64,000 nt of DNA, from NCBI GenBank assembly GCA_942492915.1, contig OW818662.1, positions 2,418,001 through 2,482,000 of the forward strand. The letters are read 5' to 3'. Both the position numbers and the translations under genes were made by a program. The notes below the pieces were generated by a model. That model had not been told where the DNA came from and made no database searches. It worked only from the letters and a program-made list of their open reading frames with translations. Position 1 is the stretch's first letter; each line of letters begins with the position of its first letter. Positions 53,615 to 63,100 of the stretch are shown here, piece after piece. The DNA is from Turneriella sp942492915 (GTDB lineage Bacteria; Spirochaetota; Leptospiria; Turneriellales; Turneriellaceae).

Positions 53615-54790
53615 CTATTTTTGCCATGACCCCTCTTCTGCAAAACGACTCTCTATTCGTTCGCTCAGCCCGTTCAACGGATTACCTTCTGCTTCAACCG
53701 TCTGCAGGGGCGCGCGCAAGAGTGTCTCAGGCAAAGATGTAAGGTGGTTGTGTGAGATTTTTAATTGCGTGAGTTTCTTGAGGTCACCGATAGCGGGAGA
53801 AATTCGTGTCAGCTGGTTGCGGCGAAGATCGAGAGTCTCAAGGTTCTTTAGAGTCCAAACGACCTCGGGAACCTCGGTTAACCGGTTCTCAGACAGTCTT
53901 AAATAGCGAATATTCTTGAATTTTGCAATTTCATCTATGCGCGTGATCTCCGAAGATTGCAAATCGAGATAGGTGACGCGAGTCGGATTCTCAATTTCAT
54001 CCAGAGCAATATCGAGCACAGGCGGCATGAACTCTGCGGCCTCCCATGCTACGATCAAGAACACCACCACAACTCTGACGCCATACCACAGGCGCGGGAC
54101 ACCTGATCTCGCAACAAGACCATCATCAAGCATTTCATACATCCTCACCGGAAAATAGAAAAAGAACATCACCAGCAGGAACACCAAGATTTCTGCTGGG
54201 TTTTCCCTAAGTGCCCGTAGTATATCGAAGTTTGCCATACCGTTCAGCAAAACGAATCCCAAAACACACAAACAGCACATGTTCGCGAAGAGAAGCGAAT
54301 GCACGAGCAGCAGGTGCGGACGCCTCAGTTGCCGCGGCTCGAGAAACTCTGCGGGGTCAGAAAGCAGGCCACAGAAGAACATGCCCGCCAGCGCAGCAAC
54401 TGAGGCATACATGACCCCCCATCTGAAACTGCCAAATGCCATACCCAATGCGATAGCCGGTACCAGCGTCGGAAAAACGCGCGCCAGCGCCATGATTGCC
54501 AAGAATTTGTTGCCAGAGACTATTCTACCCTGCTGTCTCTGCCACCAGAGATAGTGTTTCAGAAAATAGACCAACGCAACAATTTCTGCGAGAGACAATA
54601 ATACGGTTAAGACCACAAACACCGTCATCGACGCTTTGAAATGTTCAAGCAACCTTAGGCGCCCAATGATCGCCGGCACTCCCCAGCCTATGAAAAACAG
54701 CATGACAGCATCGGGAACTAGTTCAAGCGCAAAGTGAAGCCAGTCTTTTTGCGTTGCTCTCACGCGCTTAGATGTTTTCATGGTGTCCAT
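53615..54790 (-). CDS. Seven-helix membrane protein with C-terminal leucine-rich repeats
   Basis: A 391-residue protein (GTG at 54793 or ATG at 54790). The first 265 residues hold about seven hydrophobic helices; a basic N-terminus suggests an inward start, so the C-terminal domain should face the periplasm. From about residue 269 there are 23-residue leucine-rich repeats of the LxxLxLxxNxLxxLP type (LKNLETLDLRRNQLTRIS, LKKLTQLKISHNHLTSLP). It is paralogous over its whole length to the divergent gene starting at 54826. Conserved between them is a cytosolic-side motif FPVRMYEML. No family is known to me. Confidence 0.75.
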   Translation of the reverse strand: MDTMKTSKRVRATQKDWLHFALELVPDAVMLFFIGWGVPAIIGRLRLLEHFKASMTVFVVLTVLLSLAEIVALVYFLKHYLWWQRQQGRIVSGNKFLAIMALARVFPTLVPAIALGMAFGSFRWGVMYASVAALAGMFFCGLLSDPAEFLEPRQLRRPHLLLVHSLLFANMCCLCVLGFVLLNGMANFDILRALRENPAEILVFLLVMFFFYFPVRMYEMLDDGLVARSGVPRLWYGVRVVVVFLIVAWEAAEFMPPVLDIALDEIENPTRVTYLDLQSSEITRIDEIAKFKNIRYLRLSENRLTEVPEVVWTLKNLETLDLRRNQLTRISPAIGDLKKLTQLKISHNHLTSLPETLLRAPLQTVEAEGNPLNGLSERIESRFAEEGSWQK

Positions 54791-54825
54791 CACGTCAATT
54801 CAGAAATTGAAAGAAATATGGCCCA

Positions 54826-56136
54826 ATGAAGCAGCAAAAACAGAAGCCTAAGCAATCCACACCCATACGACTGCGGTCACTGTTGTCTGGCATGTATTCG
54901 ATTCTCGCCGATTACGGCCCCGACCTCGTTTTTATGGCGCTACTCGCATTTCTGACACCGTGGTTGCACGCACGGGTCTCACTGCCAGAGATATTTCCCG
55001 TTACCGGGCAAGTGTTTCGATACACTACGGTCATTCTCGCCGGCGTCGAAGTCATACTACTGTATTTTTACGTGCGCATGGCAATGTATCGTCATAACAA
55101 GTCCGATTCAGAACTTCCCTTTCCCGCAGTCATAAGCTTCTTGCGCATCTTTTCAATTTTTCCCGCGGTCATGCCCCTAATAAACGAAGCTGAAATTCTG
55201 TGTTTCGTCATTTTGGGCCTATGGCTTCTCGGCCACCTGGCCTATGCGAACATATTTATTGGAGGCGCAATCAAAAACGATTTGTATGCTCCAGACTGGC
55301 TTTTCCACATCGTTCAGCTGATTCTCTTCGCAAGCATGTTCTGTCTGGCGACAAGCAGTTACATCCTGTTGCACGACATGGGCGGCTTAACGTGGCAGCA
55401 TCTCACTGAGAGGCCCTTCGACATCTGGCCATTTTTATTGCTTGTTTCCATGCTCTATCTGCCCACCAGGCTCTTTGAATTCATTCAGGAAAGCATGGTA
55501 GACCGCGATGGCAGGCAGTTTCTGTTTCACGCACTCAAACTGTTCTTCATTTGGATATTGCTGGTTGCTGAAATTGGTACTCTGGATCCCAAAGTGCTGG
55601 ATACGGCTTTAGAGCATGCAAAAAATCCGGAGGTTGTGACAAAACTCGATCTTGCGAATTCAGACCTGACTAACTTTAAAGAGATAGCCCGGTTCACAGA
55701 ACTGAAGGCTCTTAATCTACGAGCCAACCAATTGACGCAAATTCCAGAAGAAATATTCACGTTGCAAAACCTTCGGGACATCACTCTTACCGATAACCTC
55801 ATAAGCCGGGTACCGCAAAGCATCAAAAAACTCAAGAATTTGGAGAGCCTCGCACTCAATAGCAATAAGTTCGCGGCATTTCCCCATGAGATTCTCGAGC
55901 TACCAAATCTTAAGATTCTATACCTCTCTGACAACAAGCTACGCGAATTACCGCCTCAGATCGGTAGACTCAAACTTCTAGAAAAACTCATCATTGCAGA
56001 AAATCAACTGCAAAATCTTCCTCTCGAACTGCTTGAATTGCCCCTGCGCGAAGTGAATGCCGAAAAGAATGAATTCGTCTATCTCGACCCAAAGTTTCGT
56101 AAGAAATTTTCGCGACGTCAGGGTTGGTATTGGTAG
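54826..56136 (+). CDS. Paralogous seven-helix leucine-rich-repeat membrane protein
   Basis: A 436-residue protein with the same layout as its divergent neighbour: basic N-terminus (KQQKQKPKQ), about seven helices (residues 30-260), then leucine-rich repeats from about residue 267 (LKALNLRANQLTQIP, LESLALNSNKFAAFP, LKILYLSDNKLRELP, LEKLIIAENQLQNLP). Its C-terminal part is longer by 46 residues, equal to two 23-residue repeats. LPTRLFEFIQ corresponds to FPVRMYEML of the other. Only 32-35 bases separate the two starts, so their promoters must overlap. A signal-sensing or protein-binding role at the envelope is inference. Confidence 0.8.
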   Translation: MKQQKQKPKQSTPIRLRSLLSGMYSILADYGPDLVFMALLAFLTPWLHARVSLPEIFPVTGQVFRYTTVILAGVEVILLYFYVRMAMYRHNKSDSELPFPAVISFLRIFSIFPAVMPLINEAEILCFVILGLWLLGHLAYANIFIGGAIKNDLYAPDWLFHIVQLILFASMFCLATSSYILLHDMGGLTWQHLTERPFDIWPFLLLVSMLYLPTRLFEFIQESMVDRDGRQFLFHALKLFFIWILLVAEIGTLDPKVLDTALEHAKNPEVVTKLDLANSDLTNFKEIARFTELKALNLRANQLTQIPEEIFTLQNLRDITLTDNLISRVPQSIKKLKNLESLALNSNKFAAFPHEILELPNLKILYLSDNKLRELPPQIGRLKLLEKLIIAENQLQNLPLELLELPLREVNAEKNEFVYLDPKFRKKFSRRQGWYW

Positions 56137-56240
56137 CAATATGCTCCCGCACCAGGTCGGCCAGACCTGCCCTGACGCGGCCAAAATCCATTACTTTCTT
56201 TTTCCTTGCCCCACTCATTCTGATTTTTGCCGTGGGCTGA

Positions 56241-57569
56241 GTGAGAAGGTTTGCCGTGGTGTTGCTGCGTCGATTGCACATCGACGAAGAAGTTAGAGAA
56301 AATCTGCTACGCTCGGTACCAGTCTGGATAGCATCTCTGCTCGCGGGCATGGTGGCCGTCGGCTATGCCAAAGTCTTTTCCGAGGCCGAAGCAATAGGTT
56401 CGAGATTATTCCTCTATCAACCCCTGTGGCTTTTCGTTCTCACGCCAGGCTGTTTTGTTGTCGCCTGGTTTCTGGTGTCGCGGTACGCCCCTCTGGCGCG
56501 CGGTAGCGGTATTCCGCAGATTTCAGCCGCGCTTGATTTCGCTGAAACCCCATACGATTATGCAATACAGAAGCTGCTCAATCTGCGCATTCTGCTCGTC
56601 AAGATCGTGAGCAGCACGATTCTTGTGCTCGGTGGGGGCGCGGTCGGCCGTGAAGGCCCGACGATTCAGATTTCTGCGGCAATTTTTCGCCTCGTCGGCC
56701 TGTGGACGCCCGCCCGCTGGCCAGCCTATTCAGAGCGAGTGCTGATTCTTACGGGCAGCGCTGCAGGGCTCGCTGCGGCATTCAATACCCCACTCGGTGG
56801 CATCGTCTTTGCGATTGAAGAGCTTAGCCGCCTTCACTTCAACGCATTTCGCACTACGCTGCTTTCGGCCGTCATTGTCTCAGGTTTTACCGCACAAACA
56901 CTGCTCGGGCCATATTTGTTTCTCGGCTATCCTCGGGTCGCTGGTGCAGGCCTCGCGATTGCGGCAAAAGTAATCGTGGTGGCAGCCTTAACGGGTCTCA
57001 TTGGTGCTTTTTTCTCGCACGCTGTTTTTACAGCAAGCCAGCAAGTCAGAAAAATCAAGGCTCCACGCTGGCAACTGGTTGTAGCGATGCTGCTCGGGCT
57101 ACTCTTCGCATCTATTGCCTACTGGCACTCGATGAAGATTCTGGGTTCTGGAAAAAATATTCTGTCAGCAGTACTATTTGGTGCGAGCGGTGATACCAGC
57201 GCCGATACGGCCGCGATGCGTATGTTGGGGCCAATACTCAGCTTCGTTTCGGGTGGCGCGGGTGGTATTTTTGCCCCGGCGCTGAGCGCAGGCGCAACTA
57301 TTGGCGCCTTCATTTCAAACTATTTCACGTTAACGCCCGATCAGTTCAATATTCTCATTCTCTCTGGCATGGTGAGCTTTCTGACCGCGCTCACCCGCTC
57401 GCCTTTCACATCGACCGTATTGGTGCTCGAAATGACCGACCGCCATTCTGTCATATTTCTGTTGATGATCGCCGGATTAGTCAGCTATTCAACCGCATGG
57501 CTCGTCAGCCGGCAATCGCTCTATGACAGGTTAAAGGCTGTATACATGCGCGATGCCATACCACAGTAA
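56241..57569 (+). CDS. ClC-family chloride/proton antiporter or channel
   Basis: A 442-residue membrane protein starting at GTG 56241. It has the three selectivity signatures: RGSGIPQISAAL, GREGPTIQISAAIF (gating Glu) and SGGAGGIFAPALSAGA. The internal proton-pathway glutamates are kept in GIVFAIEELSRLHF, so it is more likely a 2Cl-/H+ antiporter than a channel. No C-terminal CBS domains are present. A small A/T-rich stretch (56137-56240) with a 6-bp inverted repeat precedes it. Confidence 0.92.
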   Translation: MRRFAVVLLRRLHIDEEVRENLLRSVPVWIASLLAGMVAVGYAKVFSEAEAIGSRLFLYQPLWLFVLTPGCFVVAWFLVSRYAPLARGSGIPQISAALDFAETPYDYAIQKLLNLRILLVKIVSSTILVLGGGAVGREGPTIQISAAIFRLVGLWTPARWPAYSERVLILTGSAAGLAAAFNTPLGGIVFAIEELSRLHFNAFRTTLLSAVIVSGFTAQTLLGPYLFLGYPRVAGAGLAIAAKVIVVAALTGLIGAFFSHAVFTASQQVRKIKAPRWQLVVAMLLGLLFASIAYWHSMKILGSGKNILSAVLFGASGDTSADTAAMRMLGPILSFVSGGAGGIFAPALSAGATIGAFISNYFTLTPDQFNILILSGMVSFLTALTRSPFTSTVLVLEMTDRHSVIFLLMIAGLVSYSTAWLVSRQSLYDRLKAVYMRDAIPQ

Positions 57570-57594
57570 GCCCTTGTCGAGCGGGCCAAAAGCA

Positions 57595-58038
57595 CTATGA
57601 TTTGAACTCAACCGGATACAGCGACTTCAGCTTCTTAAGCGAAGCCCGCATCAGCTGCTCAAGAACCTTCATGTCAACATCGGCGAGCTGTTTCACGTAG
57701 AGGCAAGCCTTCGTCATCTTGTGCTTTCCTAATTTATCAAAGAGCGGTTGCAGATCGTCGTGGTAACCCGGCATCAGATAGATCGAAAAAGCCTGCGCGC
57801 GCGGTGAAAAGCCAAGCGCGAGCGCATCGCCCTCACGGCCCGATTCGTATTTGTAGTGGTAACTGCCAAAACCAACCATCGTCGGGCCCCACATCTTCGG
57901 TTCTGCCTTCGTGATTTTTTTCATGAGAGCGGCGAGCGCTTCGGCATCAGCGCGCTTCGCCGGCGGATTGATCTTCGCGATGAACGCGGCCGCGCTGGCC
58001 TTGGTGGCGACAGTTTTGTTCTGTGATTTGTTTGCCAT
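57595..58038 (-). CDS. DUF1801-family protein
   Basis: A 147-residue cytosolic protein of the DUF1801/YdhG type: AFIAKINPPAKRADAEALAALMKKITK, then PKMWGPTMVGFGSYHYKYESGREGDAL and FSIYLMPGYHDDLQPLFDKLGKH, and a C-terminal region of two helices. The fold belongs to a small SRPBCC-neighbouring group of unknown function. It is encoded downstream of the double-hotdog hydratase gene, separated by a long perfect stem-loop. Confidence 0.85.
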   Translation of the reverse strand: MANKSQNKTVATKASAAAFIAKINPPAKRADAEALAALMKKITKAEPKMWGPTMVGFGSYHYKYESGREGDALALGFSPRAQAFSIYLMPGYHDDLQPLFDKLGKHKMTKACLYVKQLADVDMKVLEQLMRASLKKLKSLYPVEFKS

Positions 58039-58044
58039 AGGTTC

Positions 58045-58082
58045 GCTTAATAGAGAGGCGAAGATTCGCCTCTCTATTAAGC
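58045..58082. repeat. Perfect 18-bp-arm stem-loop between two minus-strand genes
   Basis: Arms 58045-58062 and 58065-58082 are exactly complementary with a 2-nt spacer. The stop codon of the hydratase gene (58079-58077) is inside one arm, and the DUF1801 start (58038) follows 6 bases beyond the other. Confidence 0.65.
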
Positions 58083-59246
58083 TCGGGAGCGGATCAACAA
58101 ACGGCGTTCGATCTCAAAGATTTTCTCTGGAATTTTTTCTTTGCCCAGATCTTTCTTATCGTTCTCTTTGATGAAGAGGTCAGCGCCGTACTTCTCGATC
58201 GCAGGCTTCGGCTTGATGTCGCGCAGGCCAATCACCTGCAGCTGCACCGCACCGGCTTTGAGCGAACCCACTACTGTTTCTTTCGCGAGCACGCGGTGAA
58301 TGCAATAGACAGTTTCGCCCGACTTTGACGGCTGTGTGTGGTAACCTTCGGTGTAACCGAGGTCGGCGAGTGCGTTCTCTGACACGTCGCGGCCGGCAAG
58401 GCCCATTAGCCAGGCAAACACCAGACCACCGTAAGTGATCGGGTCACCGCTCATCGCACCCGACATGCCCTGTGAATACAGGCGGTCAAAGTGCAGCGGG
58501 TGCGTGTTGCCTACGCGGTATGTCCACGCGAAGTGTTCGTCAGTGATGGTGCGGCCGTTAGGTGAAACGATGATGTCACCGACGTTAAAATCTTCGTAGT
58601 AAGTATCGGGGCGGGTCACCGTCGACGGCCACTTATTTGCGTCAAAGTCGGGAATCTCAATTTCGACCGAGTCTGCGTACGGTGGCACATCCACCTTTGA
58701 AGGAATAAACTTCGGCGGCTCATAGCCCGCAGGCGCGGGAGGCACCATGATTTTGCGCATGTACTGCGCCACTCGCTCACCGCGCTGGTTGTTGCCGAGC
58801 GTGTTGATCGTGACAATGCCGGGTTTGCCTTCGCCGCGCTCTTTTTTGTCGATAATCTTCGTGAACGAGGTTATAGTATCGCCGGGGTAAACATTCTTCA
58901 GAAACTTGACGTTGTAGTAGCCGAGGTTGGCATACGCCTTTTCAGAATCGTTCTGCACACCGAGTGACAGCAAGAGATTGAAGACGAGCATCGGACTCGC
59001 GGGTATTGCCGGGTGGCCGAGCGCCTTGGCATATTCGAGGTTCAAGTAAAGAGGGTTTGCTTCGAGAAACGTCGTCGAAAAATCCTGTATCATGCCCGCT
59101 GTCACGGTCATGCCGCGCGGGTGCTCGTACGTCTCGCCGACCACGAAGTCGCCGAGGTATTTGCCATATTGTTTGTATTTTACTTTGCCCAAATCTGCCG
59201 CCGCTTTGGCTGACAGTTCGGTCATATTGGGATTGCTGATTTTCAT
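58077..59246 (-). CDS. Double-hotdog MaoC-type hydratase, MeaC/mesaconyl-CoA-hydratase-like
   Basis: A 389-residue protein of two MaoC hotdog domains. Segments such as ANLGYYNVKFLKNVYPGDTITS and GERVAQYMRKIMVPP align by eye with beta-methylmalyl-CoA dehydratase (Mcd/MeaC). In the second domain YRVGNTHPLHFDRLYSQG resembles the hydratase-2 signature; the first domain lacks its catalytic Asp/His. A Lys/Glu-rich C-terminal tail is extra. It could act in the ethylmalonyl-CoA pathway or on another short-chain CoA; the substrate is uncertain. Confidence 0.78.
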   Translation of the reverse strand: MKISNPNMTELSAKAAADLGKVKYKQYGKYLGDFVVGETYEHPRGMTVTAGMIQDFSTTFLEANPLYLNLEYAKALGHPAIPASPMLVFNLLLSLGVQNDSEKAYANLGYYNVKFLKNVYPGDTITSFTKIIDKKERGEGKPGIVTINTLGNNQRGERVAQYMRKIMVPPAPAGYEPPKFIPSKVDVPPYADSVEIEIPDFDANKWPSTVTRPDTYYEDFNVGDIIVSPNGRTITDEHFAWTYRVGNTHPLHFDRLYSQGMSGAMSGDPITYGGLVFAWLMGLAGRDVSENALADLGYTEGYHTQPSKSGETVYCIHRVLAKETVVGSLKAGAVQLQVIGLRDIKPKPAIEKYGADLFIKENDKKDLGKEKIPEKIFEIERRLLIRSRA

Positions 59247-59284
59247 GGGGCAAAATCACAGAAAAAGACAGACCGAGAACTACA

Positions 59285-59935
59285 TTACTGCTGCACGCAA
59301 TACAAAACTTTTGAAGGCACATCACAACCAATTGCGGTGTTACTGAACCAAATAACGCCAGATTGGTCCGTCTGCCCTGACTGCCCCTGATCGACCATAT
59401 TCATCGAGGTCCAGCTGAGGCAGTGAGTGCCAGCAACAGTCCAGTTCTGTGTGAGTCCAGTGAAGGCATTGCCCAGGGCCGTCGAAACCGGGTTCGTGAG
59501 CAATCCTACAAAGAGACCAAGCGCGTTGGTGTTGCCGATTGCCGTGCCGTTTGGGCGTTGGTACTGCGTGTTAGCCTTCAATACCCAATCGATGTGCTCG
59601 GCCGCGCCGGTGCCACTGCAATCGCTGGTGGTGCACGCAACCCGAACACCTGCGACGGAGATAAGCGCTTTCCAAACGCCATTGCCTGAACCCATTGGGT
59701 TTGCGGCATCATTGCGGCACAGGTTGTCAGCGCCCGCGACTCCGCCGAGGTTGCCGTTGAACGTGGTCTGCGTGACGAAGATCGTGTTCACGAGGTTGAA
59801 GGTCGAACCGGCACCCTGGGCCTTGCCCGGCGATTCAAGTTGGTCTGCGATGCCGATGTTTTGGCACGCAATCCCAAACGAGGCAACCCAGAGCAAAGTC
59901 ATCAGGGTCAAAGTTCGCAGCGGGTAGATTTTCAT
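59285..59935 (-). CDS. DUF1554 lipoprotein, Leptospiraceae type
   Basis: A 216-residue exported protein with a lipobox-like end of the signal peptide (TLLWVASFGIAC, Cys24), so it is probably an outer-membrane lipoprotein. From about residue 47 it is a DUF1554 domain: NTIFVTQTTFNGNLGGVAGAD, NLCRNDAANPMGSG, WKALIS, IDWVLKANTQYQRPNG and the closing CDVPSKVLYCVQQ, with six or so cysteines likely in disulfides. The family is a C-type-lectin-like fold found largely in Leptospira. Function is unknown; surface exposure is inference. Confidence 0.9.
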   Translation of the reverse strand: MKIYPLRTLTLMTLLWVASFGIACQNIGIADQLESPGKAQGAGSTFNLVNTIFVTQTTFNGNLGGVAGADNLCRNDAANPMGSGNGVWKALISVAGVRVACTTSDCSGTGAAEHIDWVLKANTQYQRPNGTAIGNTNALGLFVGLLTNPVSTALGNAFTGLTQNWTVAGTHCLSWTSMNMVDQGQSGQTDQSGVIWFSNTAIGCDVPSKVLYCVQQ

Positions 59936-59972
59936 GCGTCAGATTACCATGTTTTCGGCATTCTGTCTATAG

Positions 59973-59989
59973 TGCATATGGACTATGCA
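59973..59989. promoter_or_regulatory. Inverted repeat TGCATA-N5-TATGCA, candidate operator
   Basis: It lies in the 187-bp divergent space (59936-60122) between the DUF1554 gene and the PAS-kinase gene. I see no clear promoter pair beside it, and the rest of the space holds nothing recognisable. Confidence 0.25.
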
Positions 59990-60122
59990 TCTGTAGCTGT
60001 CGTCTATCCATCGACACGGAAGCCGCGGTAGCGAGCTCAGCTAGGCCCAAATTGACTTCCCATTGACAGGAGCGGTGAAATTCGTCGTTTGTGATGGTAT
60101 ACCCCCGTCCATAAGCATAAGC

Positions 60123-63100
60123 ATGCAGCAAACGAACATGGCCAGCCAGAATTCACTCAATAAAGTGCTGATCGATATCTCGATCCGCTTCATCAATCTG
60201 CCGGTGAATGAATTAGATTCTGCCATTAATTCTGCTATGGCAGAGCTGGGCGGCTACACCGGTGCCGATCGCTTTTATGTTTTTTCTTATGACTGGCAGA
60301 AACGCACGGCCAGCAATACGCATGAATGGTGCGCGCAAGGAATCGAGCCGCAGATTCAGATGTTACAGGATTATCCGATGGATAATTTTGTGAGCTGGTT
60401 AAGAGATCATGAAGAGGGCAAAACAAACTCTATAGAGGATGTACGGGCATTACCGGTGGATTTGCCGTTACGCCAAATTCTCGAATCCCAGTCAATTCTC
60501 AGCACCATTGCGGTGCCGATCATGTCAGACAAACTGTGTCTGGGATTCGTCGGCCTGGACTGGGTGCGCAGCCAGAAAAAATTCACCTCTGACGAAGAGA
60601 TGCTTTTGAAGATTTTTGCCGAAATGCTGGCAAATGTCCGTAACCGGCTGATGGCCGTCGAGGCACTGAAAAATTCTCTCGCTGAAACCGAGGCCTCGCG
60701 CGAAGCCCTGCGTGCCAGTGAAGAGAAATACCGCAGCCTGATCAATAGCTCCGATGCGGCAATCATCATGTATGACCGCAATGGCAAAGTGCTGTTTTTG
60801 AACAGTATTGCTGCTGCGCCGTACGGGAAAAATCCCCATGAGTTGGAGGGATTAAATGTCGGTGAACTTTTTCCGCCCGATCAGACTGCGAGCATTCTGA
60901 AAGATATTCGTCTGATTATTGCGGCGGGCAAAGGCGAGGTACTCGAAACCAAAGTGGATCTGGCAGGGCAGCCGCGGTGGTTTAGAACGAGTATACAGCC
61001 GGTACGCGACCCCAAAGGCGAGATCTATGCCGTGATGATGCATGCGACAGATATCACGGCCCGAAAAGAAGCGGATATCAAAGTGGTGCGCAGCGAAAAG
61101 AATTACCGCAGCCTGTTCGTCGAATCTCCCGAAGCCTACCTGATTTTTAAGGACGGTGTATTTGTTGAATGCAACCGTGCGTCAGAACAACTCATCGGCG
61201 GCAGCCGAGAAGATATTATTGGCAAAAGCCCGGCGAGTATCTCGCCCGCTTTTCAACCCGATGGGCAACCCTCTGAAAAATATGTGGCCAGGGTCGTCGC
61301 AGAGACGTGGGAAAAAGGCAATAACTCGTTTGAGTTTCTGCACCAGCGTGTTGATGGTACTCCCTTCTTTGCACAGGTCAATCTTACGGTTCTGGAATAC
61401 GACGAATCGCCGGTGATTCTTGTCACCTGGCGCGACATCACTGAGCGCAAGAAGAGCCTGGAAGAACTGCAACTTTATCATGAGCGCTATAGCCAGGCAT
61501 TGAGGCATAGTAAGGCGGTCGTATGGGAGACCGACCTCGACGGCAAATTTACCTATATGAGCCCCGTTTCGCTGGTGGTTTTCGGCTATGAGCCTGCAGA
61601 AATTGAAGGCAAGATGTACTTTTATGACTTCCATCCGGCGGATGTCCGCGATTTTTACCGGCGGCGCGGCTTTGAGATTATGCAGGCAGCGCAACCGCTC
61701 GAACGCCTCGATAATCCCATCGTACGTAAAGATGGCGAGGTTATCTGGGTTTCAACGATTGGTGTTTCCCTCTATGGCAAAGACGGGCAGAGAACCGGCT
61801 ACCGCTGTGTCGACTTTGACATCACCGAACGCCATGCTGCGGAGCAACAAACAGTGATGTTCAGGGAAGTCTTAAAGCAGGCCAATTATGGCGCTGCAAT
61901 CAATAGCATCGATGGCAAATTTATTTTCATCAATGAAGCATTCGCCAACATGCACGGCTATACCGTCGATGAACTCATGGACAAAGACCTTCGGGTCTTT
62001 CACACAGCCGAACAGCTCCCGGTCGTCGAGGCTCTAATCAAGGATATGATGCAGGCGGGCGAGTTTTCAACCCAGGAAGTCTGGCATATGTACCGCGATG
62101 GCTCCGTCTTTCCTACGCTCATGAGTGGCGTGGTCATCAAAGACGAGAAGGGAGCACCAGCCTATATCTCTGCCACGGCACTGGATATCACGGAATTGAA
62201 GGCCAAAGAGGCCGAAATACAGAAGTTGATGACCGCAATTGAACAAAGCCCGGTTGCGCTTTTGATTACTGACCTCGAGGCAGTCATACAGTACATCAGC
62301 CCGGCATTCACCCGGATCACTGGTTACAGCAGAGATGAGGCCATTGGCCAACACACGCGGCTATTGAAATCGGGGTTAAATCCGCCCGAGATGTACAAAG
62401 AACTCTGGCAGACGATTACTTCAGGTAAAACCTGGCATGCTGAGTGGACCAATAAGAAAAAGAATGGTGAAATCTACCCCGAGAGAGTGAGCATTCTGCC
62501 AATCAACGATCACCGCGGTAAGGTAAGTAACTACCTGGCAATCAAGCAGGATATCAGCGATCGCCGTCAGGCAGAAGAAGCCCGCATCGCGCGCCAGGTT
62601 GCCGAAAGGGCAAACCAGATGAAGAGCATTTTTCTCGCAAACATGAGCCACGAAATACGCACTCCGCTCAATGCCGTCATCGGCTTTGCACAGATTCTAC
62701 AGCGCGACAAAACTTTAGCGGTTAAGCAGGCTCAGCAGGTCTCGACGATTCTGCGCAGCGGAGAGCACCTGCTGTCTTTAATTAACGACATTCTCGACCT
62801 TTCCAAAATCGAAGCCGGTCGCATCACGCTCAAAGAATCGGGTTTCTCGCTGCATGGTTTGCTCGAAGACCTGCGCGTGATGTTTCTACTGCGCGCAGAA
62901 GAAAAAAAGTTGCAGTTGCGGCTCGTTATGCGCGATTCGGTACCCGAATTCATTTCTGCTGACGAAGGTAAAATCAGGCAGATTCTGATCAACCTGATCG
63001 GCAACGCGGTCAAATTTACCGAGGCAGGGACTGTTACGATACACGTCTCCGGTGAACCCCGAAAAAATGCCCCGCCGACGGACGCGCGGCAACTCGAACT

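Noticed and set aside
56153..56169. Small inverted repeat CAGGTC-N5-GACCTG before the ClC gene
   Set aside because: A 6-bp stem with a 5-nt loop is within chance and lacks a T-run or clear neighbouring site.
60075..60122. GTG start with AGGAG nearby as the definite beginning of the PAS kinase
   Set aside because: The spacing between AGGAG and GTG is only 2 bases, too short for a usual site, so I kept the ATG at 60123 and recorded the alternative.
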